From an uncultured Clostridia bacterium (GTDB taxonomy: Bacteria > Bacillota_A > Clostridia > Christensenellales > Aristaeellaceae), in the NCBI GenBank assembly GCA_934645275.1, contig CAKUDW010000016.1, forward strand, positions 1-17,884: a DNA stretch of 17,884 bases, given 5' to 3'. Below are positions 14,193 through 17,884 of this stretch, in pieces; position 1 is the first letter of the stretch; each line of letters opens with the position of its first letter. A model generated the notes under the pieces. The model worked only from the letters and a program-made list of their open reading frames with translations, did not search any database and had not been told where the DNA came from. A program made the position numbers and the translations under genes.

Positions 14193-15266
14193 TCAGACCT
14201 CGTTCAGCGGCAGATACACGGAAAAGCATGCGCCCTCGCCCGGCGCGCTGATCACGGTAATCTTGCCGCCGCAGAGATCCACAATGCGCTTCACCAGCGC
14301 CAATCCCAACCCGTTGCCTTCGGTGGCGTGGGCATTATCGCCCTGATAAAACTTTTCAAATATGCGGGTGCGGGTCACATCGTCCATGCCCTTACCATGG
14401 TCGGTCACATGCACCACGATGAATGACTGCACGCGCATGCAGCCCACCTCGATGACGCCGCCCTCGGGCGAAAACTTGATGGCATTATTCAGCAGATTCA
14501 CCCACACGTGGGACATCATTTCCTCGTTGCCCTCATAGGTCAACTCGTCCAGATCCAGGCGCAGATCGATATTCTTGTCTTCCCACTGCTTTTCCAGCAG
14601 CAGAATACAGTTGCGCAACTGCTCGTCGAGCTGGTAACGCGTCTTATCGGTCACAATCTGCTGGTTTTCGAGCTTGGTCAGCAGCAACACGTTAGCGGAC
14701 ATGTGCGCCAGCCGCTCGGCCTCCACGGCGATGATGCGCGCGTATTCTCTGCGTTCGGCATCAGAAAGATCGTCGCGTTCAAGTTGGCGCGCAAAACCAC
14801 GAATGGAGACGATAGGCGTCTTGAATTCGTGACTGAAATTGTTGATGAAGTCCGTGCGAAACATTTCGATGCCGCTCAGTTCCTCCACCATGTGGTTGTA
14901 GCTGGACACCAGCTCACGTACCTCGCCCACGCTGTCGCTCTCGTCCACGCGCACGCTGAAATCGCCGTGCGAAACCTGCTTCATGGCGTCATTCACCTTG
15001 TGCAGCGGGCTGAGCTTCTGCCCGACAAAGCAGGCCGCCAGCAAAAATGCAAAGCACAAGCACAGCAGTACCAGCAGCAGCGGCCACATCGTGCTGTTCA
15101 TCAACGGCCGCATGATGCCCGTACGCAGCATCAGCAGATAGGACGAACTGGTCATCAGTCCGGCGTTAATCAATATCGCCAGGATCATAATGATCATCAG
15201 CCGGCTCAGCGTCACGCTTTTATTCAGTTCGTCCAGCTTGCGCCTCAGCCAGCCGCGCTTCTTCAT
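14193..15266 (-). CDS. Sensor histidine kinase with short extracytoplasmic loop
   Basis: This 357-residue membrane kinase has helices at about 22-46 and 62-82, leaving only about 15 residues outside the cell. A HAMP domain (about 83-135) follows, then a dimerisation box FSHEFKTP with phospho-acceptor His146 and a HATPase domain: N-box NLLNNAIKFSP with Asn261, G1 DHGKGM (289-294), F-box IFEKFYQ (302-308), and G2 GNGLGLAL (317-324). All catalytic parts are present. The tiny loop resembles intramembrane-sensing kinases, which often read a signal from a partner ABC transporter, although those are usually BceS-like without HAMP. The start overlaps the response-regulator stop by four bases (ATGA), and a terminator follows. 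Next downstream are the coiled-coil ABC genes, a likely partner or target. Confidence 0.93.
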   Translation of the reverse strand: MKKRGWLRRKLDELNKSVTLSRLMIIMILAILINAGLMTSSSYLLMLRTGIMRPLMNSTMWPLLLVLLCLCFAFLLAACFVGQKLSPLHKVNDAMKQVSHGDFSVRVDESDSVGEVRELVSSYNHMVEELSGIEMFRTDFINNFSHEFKTPIVSIRGFARQLERDDLSDAERREYARIIAVEAERLAHMSANVLLLTKLENQQIVTDKTRYQLDEQLRNCILLLEKQWEDKNIDLRLDLDELTYEGNEEMMSHVWVNLLNNAIKFSPEGGVIEVGCMRVQSFIVVHVTDHGKGMDDVTRTRIFEKFYQGDNAHATEGNGLGLALVKRIVDLCGGKITVISAPGEGACFSVYLPLNEV

Positions 15267-15937
15267 CCGCGCTTCACCGCCTTATAGCCCAGCCCGCGCA
15301 CGGTGATAATTTCAAAATCGTCGCTGCCGCGGAAGCGATCGCGCAGGCGATTGATGTGTACGTCCACGGTGCGCTCGTCGGTGTCGCTGTCCATATCCCA
15401 GATTTCATCCATCAGCTGGCGGCGGGTAAATATCTTATTCTGGTAAGAAAGCAGCTTGAACAGCAGCATGAATTCCTTGCGCGGCAGCTCCATTTTGCCC
15501 TGCGGGCTGGTGACGCTCAGCGCATCGTAATCCAGCACGGTATTGCCGATTTCAAGGCGATGCTCGTTCACTATGCGGCTGCGGCGCAGCAGCGCGGCAA
15601 TGCGCAGCAGCATCTCCTCCTCGTCCACGGGCTTGACCATGTAATCGTCCGTGCCGATTTGAAAGCCGCGATGCTTGTCCGCAGGCTTCTCCTTGGCAGT
15701 CACCATCAGTATCGGAATATCGCAGCCGGAATCCCGCAACGTCTGCGTAAATTCATAGCCGTCCATACGCGGCATCATGATGTCCAACACGATCAGATCC
15801 ACGTGCTTCTTGTCCAGCACGTCCAGCGCTTCCACGCCGTCATAGGCGGGAATCGGCTCGTAGCCGTTCTGACTGAGCACCTTCTGCATCAGCTTTTGTG
15901 TATTCTGATTATCCTCAACCACCAGGATATGAAACAT
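15263..15937 (-). CDS. OmpR/PhoB-family response regulator
   Basis: This 224-residue regulator has an N-terminal receiver domain with acidic Asp9, phospho-acceptor Asp52 (IVLDIMMPRMDG), Thr80 and Lys102 (KPVDEEE). A C-terminal winged helix (about 130-224) includes the family segment DERTVDVHINRLR. All activation residues are intact. It is the first gene of a two-gene unit with the overlapping kinase gene, behind a good promoter, with GAGGTGA ahead of the start. It should bind direct repeats near -35 boxes of target genes. The coiled-coil ABC pair just downstream is the first candidate target, by position only. Confidence 0.94.
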   Translation of the reverse strand: MFHILVVEDNQNTQKLMQKVLSQNGYEPIPAYDGVEALDVLDKKHVDLIVLDIMMPRMDGYEFTQTLRDSGCDIPILMVTAKEKPADKHRGFQIGTDDYMVKPVDEEEMLLRIAALLRRSRIVNEHRLEIGNTVLDYDALSVTSPQGKMELPRKEFMLLFKLLSYQNKIFTRRQLMDEIWDMDSDTDERTVDVHINRLRDRFRGSDDFEIITVRGLGYKAVKRG

Positions 15938-16028
15938 ACCCGCTTCACCTCACATTATCTATTTTGCGCCCGGCTTTTAAACCATATATGAACCAGAGCG
16001 GGGAAAACGGCGTCCAATAACAGATTCC

Positions 16029-16057
16029 ATTATAAACCATCTGCCCGCGCGTGTGAA
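16029..16057 (-). promoter_or_regulatory. Promoter of the two-component operon
   Basis: On the minus strand TTCACA (16057-16052), a 17-bp spacer and TATAAT (16034-16029) form a promoter matching consensus at 11 of 12 positions. The predicted start near 16022 leaves a leader of about 85 bases before the response-regulator ATG. Confidence 0.8.
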
Positions 16058-16090
16058 GCTTTTGTTTATAAAAAGTTTATATTGGGCGCA

Positions 16091-16096
16091 TATAAT
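16091..16096 (+). promoter_or_regulatory. Candidate -10 box for alarmone synthetase gene
   Basis: A perfect TATAAT lies 25 bp before the synthetase ATG, but no convincing -35 box is found at 16-18 bp. A start near 16103 would fall at the ribosome site GGAGG (16104-16108), giving an unusually short leader, so another start upstream in this AT-rich stretch is possible. Confidence 0.35.
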
Positions 16097-16120
16097 AATC
16101 TTTGGAGGACAAAAGAAAAA

Positions 16121-16810
16121 ATGGAAAATGCACTGACCCCTGTGGAGCGACTGAGCACCCAGGATTTTCAACAGCGTTACCGCGAAATGATGCAGCTGTA
16201 TGATGGCGCAATTCGCGAAGTACGCACAAAACTGGAAGTATTGGACGCTGAATTCAGCGTGCGCTATGCCCGCAATCCCATTCACCACATCGATTCGCGC
16301 CTGAAATCCCCGGCCAGCATTCGCGAAAAGCTGCGGCGCAAGGGCTACCCACAAACGCTGGAAAGCGCCGAAGAAAACCTTATGGACATCGCAGGCGTGC
16401 GCATCGTTTGCAATTATCTGGAAGATATCTACCGCGTGGCGGACCTGCTAGTGCATCAGCGGGATGTGGAACTGGTAGCACGGCGCGATTATATTGAAAA
16501 CCCAAAGGAATCCGGTTACCGCAGCCTGCATCTGGTAATTCGTATACCGGTATTCCTGTCCAGCCATACGGAGCTCGTGCCGGTAGAGGTACAGATTCGC
16601 ACCATCGCCATGGACTTCTGGGCCTCACTCGAACACCAGCTGCGCTATAAGTCCGATCAGGAAACCACACAGCTGCTTCGCCAGCGCCTGCAAAAGTGCG
16701 CTGAGGCCTCGGCGGCGCTGGATCGCGAAATGCAGAGCATCTATCGCGAAATCAACGGCGGCCCGGCTGTGTGCACGGAGATTGACAGCGCCGATATTGA
16801 TTCAGAATGA
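16121..16810 (+). CDS. Small alarmone synthetase, (p)ppGpp synthetase RelQ/RelP type
   Basis: This 229-residue stand-alone synthetase has no hydrolase, TGS or ACT domain. It transfers pyrophosphate from ATP to GDP or GTP to make (p)ppGpp, the stringent-response alarmone. Motifs in order are SRLKSPASIREK (59-70, ATP-contacting Arg60/Lys62/Lys70), MDIAGVRI with Asp89, NPKESGYRSLHL (128-138, guanine-stacking Tyr133), VEVQIRT with Glu156, and LEHQLRYK with His172. The ATG at 16121 follows GGAGG by 12 bases; an upstream in-frame TTG at 16082 overlaps the -10 region and is not used. RelQ versus RelP cannot be settled without a tree. It is divergent from the two-component operon and is followed by a membrane-protein gene with its own promoter. 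Confidence 0.93.
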   Translation: MENALTPVERLSTQDFQQRYREMMQLYDGAIREVRTKLEVLDAEFSVRYARNPIHHIDSRLKSPASIREKLRRKGYPQTLESAEENLMDIAGVRIVCNYLEDIYRVADLLVHQRDVELVARRDYIENPKESGYRSLHLVIRIPVFLSSHTELVPVEVQIRTIAMDFWASLEHQLRYKSDQETTQLLRQRLQKCAEASAALDREMQSIYREINGGPAVCTEIDSADIDSE

Positions 16811-16856
16811 ATTTTCCCCATACGGTGCAATTGTGCGGCATATCTGCAAAAAAGTC

Positions 16857-16885
16857 TTGCCATGGCGCAGTTTTTCGGGCATAAT
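16857..16885 (+). promoter_or_regulatory. Promoter of small membrane-protein gene
   Basis: TTGCCA (16857-16862), a 17-bp spacer and CATAAT (16880-16885) give a good sigma-A promoter with a start near 16892, about 30 bases before the ATG at 16922. No terminator is seen between the synthetase stop and this promoter. Confidence 0.72.
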
Positions 16886-16921
16886 AGAGGAACGAGTTTA
16901 AAAAATAACGGAGGCTTCAAC

Positions 16922-17353
16922 ATGGACGAGCAGCAGAACAACGATTTCGAAGAGCGCAACGCAACCCTTGACCCCGATCCGGTTTCTAAAGAAATGACGG
17001 ACGACGAACTGCAGGAGAGTATACTGGAGGATTCCGGGATGAGTTCCTTCCAGAAATTCATCGCCCGCCTGGACGAAAAAACCTGGAAGCTGTACCAGCG
17101 CATTGCAGGCGCGGTAATGGGCCTGCTGGCCTGCGTCGCTCTGTTTTGGAAAAACGGTGAAGAACAGGGTACCTTCTCCTACGGGCTGATCATCGCGATG
17201 GTTATCGCCCTGATTCTGCCCAACTTTCTGGAAAAGCGCGCGCTGCGCAAGATGAGCACGCTGCGTCTCACCATGGCTATTTCCATGGGCGTGGTAATTG
17301 TTGCATATTTCCTGTATTGGGGCCTCTCTTCCGGCTTCAATTTCCGTGCGTAA
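16922..17353 (+). CDS. Small three-helix membrane protein, function unknown
   Basis: I do not recognise this 143-residue protein. Residues 1-58 are very acidic and polar, with many Asp/Glu, and should face the cytoplasm. Three hydrophobic helices follow (about 61-76, 85-103 and 114-134), with a basic loop EKRALRK between the second and third. The start ATG has an ideal GGAGG seven bases upstream, behind its own promoter; an in-frame extension to 16862 would cross that promoter. The end of the gene lies inside a 15-bp tandem duplication that repeats its last codons and stop. It may be co-transcribed with the partial gene that follows. Confidence 0.8.
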   Translation: MDEQQNNDFEERNATLDPDPVSKEMTDDELQESILEDSGMSSFQKFIARLDEKTWKLYQRIAGAVMGLLACVALFWKNGEEQGTFSYGLIIAMVIALILPNFLEKRALRKMSTLRLTMAISMGVVIVAYFLYWGLSSGFNFRA

Positions 17354-17369
17354 GATTTCCGTGCGTAAA
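17340..17369 (+). repeat. 15-bp tandem duplication at a gene end
   Basis: ATTTCCGTGCGTAA occurs at 17340-17353 and again at 17355-17368, a 15-bp unit repeated twice with 14 of 15 bases identical. The first copy holds the last codons and stop of the membrane protein; the second repeats them in frame. It looks like replication slippage or a small duplication in the 21-bp gap before the next gene. Confidence 0.85.
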
Positions 17370-17374
17370 TCGAA

Positions 17375-17884
17375 ATGAAAATTCACTGCGTATGGGAGCA
17401 CAACGGTGATGACAGCCTGCTATACGCCGCTGACTTTCCCGGTGCATTTGCGCGCGGCACATCGCTGCACGCAGCGCTTGAAAGGTTGCCCGGTGAATTG
17501 CGCGCCTACCTGCGCTGGGCTGGAAAACCGATTCCGGATGCGTTCGAGCTGGAGATTGCGCAGGAAAAGCCGAGCGCATTGACCATCCGCGACGCCGATT
17601 CCGACGTAATTTTCGACAGCGAGCGTCCGGTGCTGAGCGAGCGCGAATATCTTGATATGAAGGCGCTGGCATTGAAATCGGCGCGTGATTTTCAAGCGCT
17701 CTACGACGCCATGCCAGACAAGGATCTCAGCGTGCTGCCGCCGCGGGAAACCTTTTATGGCCCGCTGCCCCGCACCGCGCGGGAAATGTATATGCACACG
17801 AAGAATGTAAACAACTACTACTTCGGCGAAATCGGCGTGGATGTAGACAACGACGGTGATATCGAGGCGTGCAGGGTACGCGGC
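17375..17884 (+). CDS. Partial CDS, possible HicB-like plus DinB-like protein
   Basis: An open frame of 170 codons from ATG 17375 runs off the window with no stop. The first 50 residues (VWEHNGDDSLLYAADFPGAFARGTSLHAALERL) resemble the HicB-like fold, in which a short beta sheet precedes a PG-x-F-x-x-G-x-S-x-x-E/A-A helix. From about residue 125, FYGPLPRTAREMYMHTKNVNNYYFGEIG recalls the first helix of DinB/YfiT-type four-helix bundles. Both assignments are tentative and come from pattern memory only. No good ribosome site precedes the ATG, perhaps because the 15-bp duplication altered the gap; coupling to the membrane-protein gene 21 bp upstream is possible. Function unknown. Confidence 0.65.
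   Translation, partial: MKIHCVWEHNGDDSLLYAADFPGAFARGTSLHAALERLPGELRAYLRWAGKPIPDAFELEIAQEKPSALTIRDADSDVIFDSERPVLSEREYLDMKALALKSARDFQALYDAMPDKDLSVLPPRETFYGPLPRTAREMYMHTKNVNNYYFGEIGVDVDNDGDIEACRVRG

Noticed and set aside
14508..15287. Gln/His-rich plus-strand frame opposite the histidine kinase
   Set aside because: It is antisense to a complete kinase with all catalytic boxes; there is no sign of its own expression.
16062..16096. TTGTTT (16062) paired with TATAAT (16091) as a full promoter
   Set aside because: The spacing is 23 bp, too long for a sigma-A promoter. Only the -10 box is reported, at low confidence.

Overview
The window looks like a chromosomal segment of a Gram-positive anaerobe (Bacillota, probably class Clostridia). 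This is inferred from the DegV-family protein, the small RelQ/RelP-type alarmone synthetase, the LacI-regulated ribose-type ABC operon, AGGAGG-like ribosome sites and consensus sigma-A promoters. I see no rRNA, tRNA, CRISPR, transposase or phage gene. Gene order looks chromosomal and undisturbed.

Region 1 (1-7575) is a carbohydrate uptake and catabolism island. A six-gene minus-strand operon runs from 6209 down to 144: secreted substrate-binding protein, two-domain ABC ATPase, RbsC-type permease, two xylose-isomerase-like TIM-barrel enzymes and an MsAcT-like SGNH esterase. A LacI-family regulator with a TTG start is divergent (6550-7533). The 340-bp region between them is rich in signals. It has a perfect consensus promoter for the operon, a promoter for lacI, copies of CATTTTG-N3-CAT set in 10-bp steps, and a near-perfect 25-bp palindrome just before the binding-protein ribosome site. 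The transported sugar cannot be named from sequence.

Region 2 (7726-9619) is a minus-strand degV / aroE-like pair driven by a strong extended -10 promoter. The aroE-like enzyme keeps its catalytic Lys and Asp but has lost the usual shikimate-binding Ser motif.

Region 3 (9629-16057) holds two minus-strand units: an OmpR-type response regulator with a short-loop histidine kinase (4-bp overlap, closed by a terminator), then an ABC ATPase with a 1224-residue FtsX-type permease. The permease carries a roughly 420-residue extracytoplasmic coiled coil with a Pro-containing turn at its middle and a repeated segment placed symmetrically around that turn. The arrangement suggests a kinase-controlled envelope transporter or mechanotransmission machine. 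It is the most unusual object in the window.

Region 4 (16091-17884, plus strand) holds a small (p)ppGpp synthetase, a small three-helix membrane protein with its own promoter, and the 5' part of a gene cut by the window edge. A 15-bp tandem duplication lies between the last two.

Nothing here is proof of a new system. The best leads are the coiled-coil ABC/two-component locus and the regulatory region of the sugar operon with its altered LacI-type regulator.
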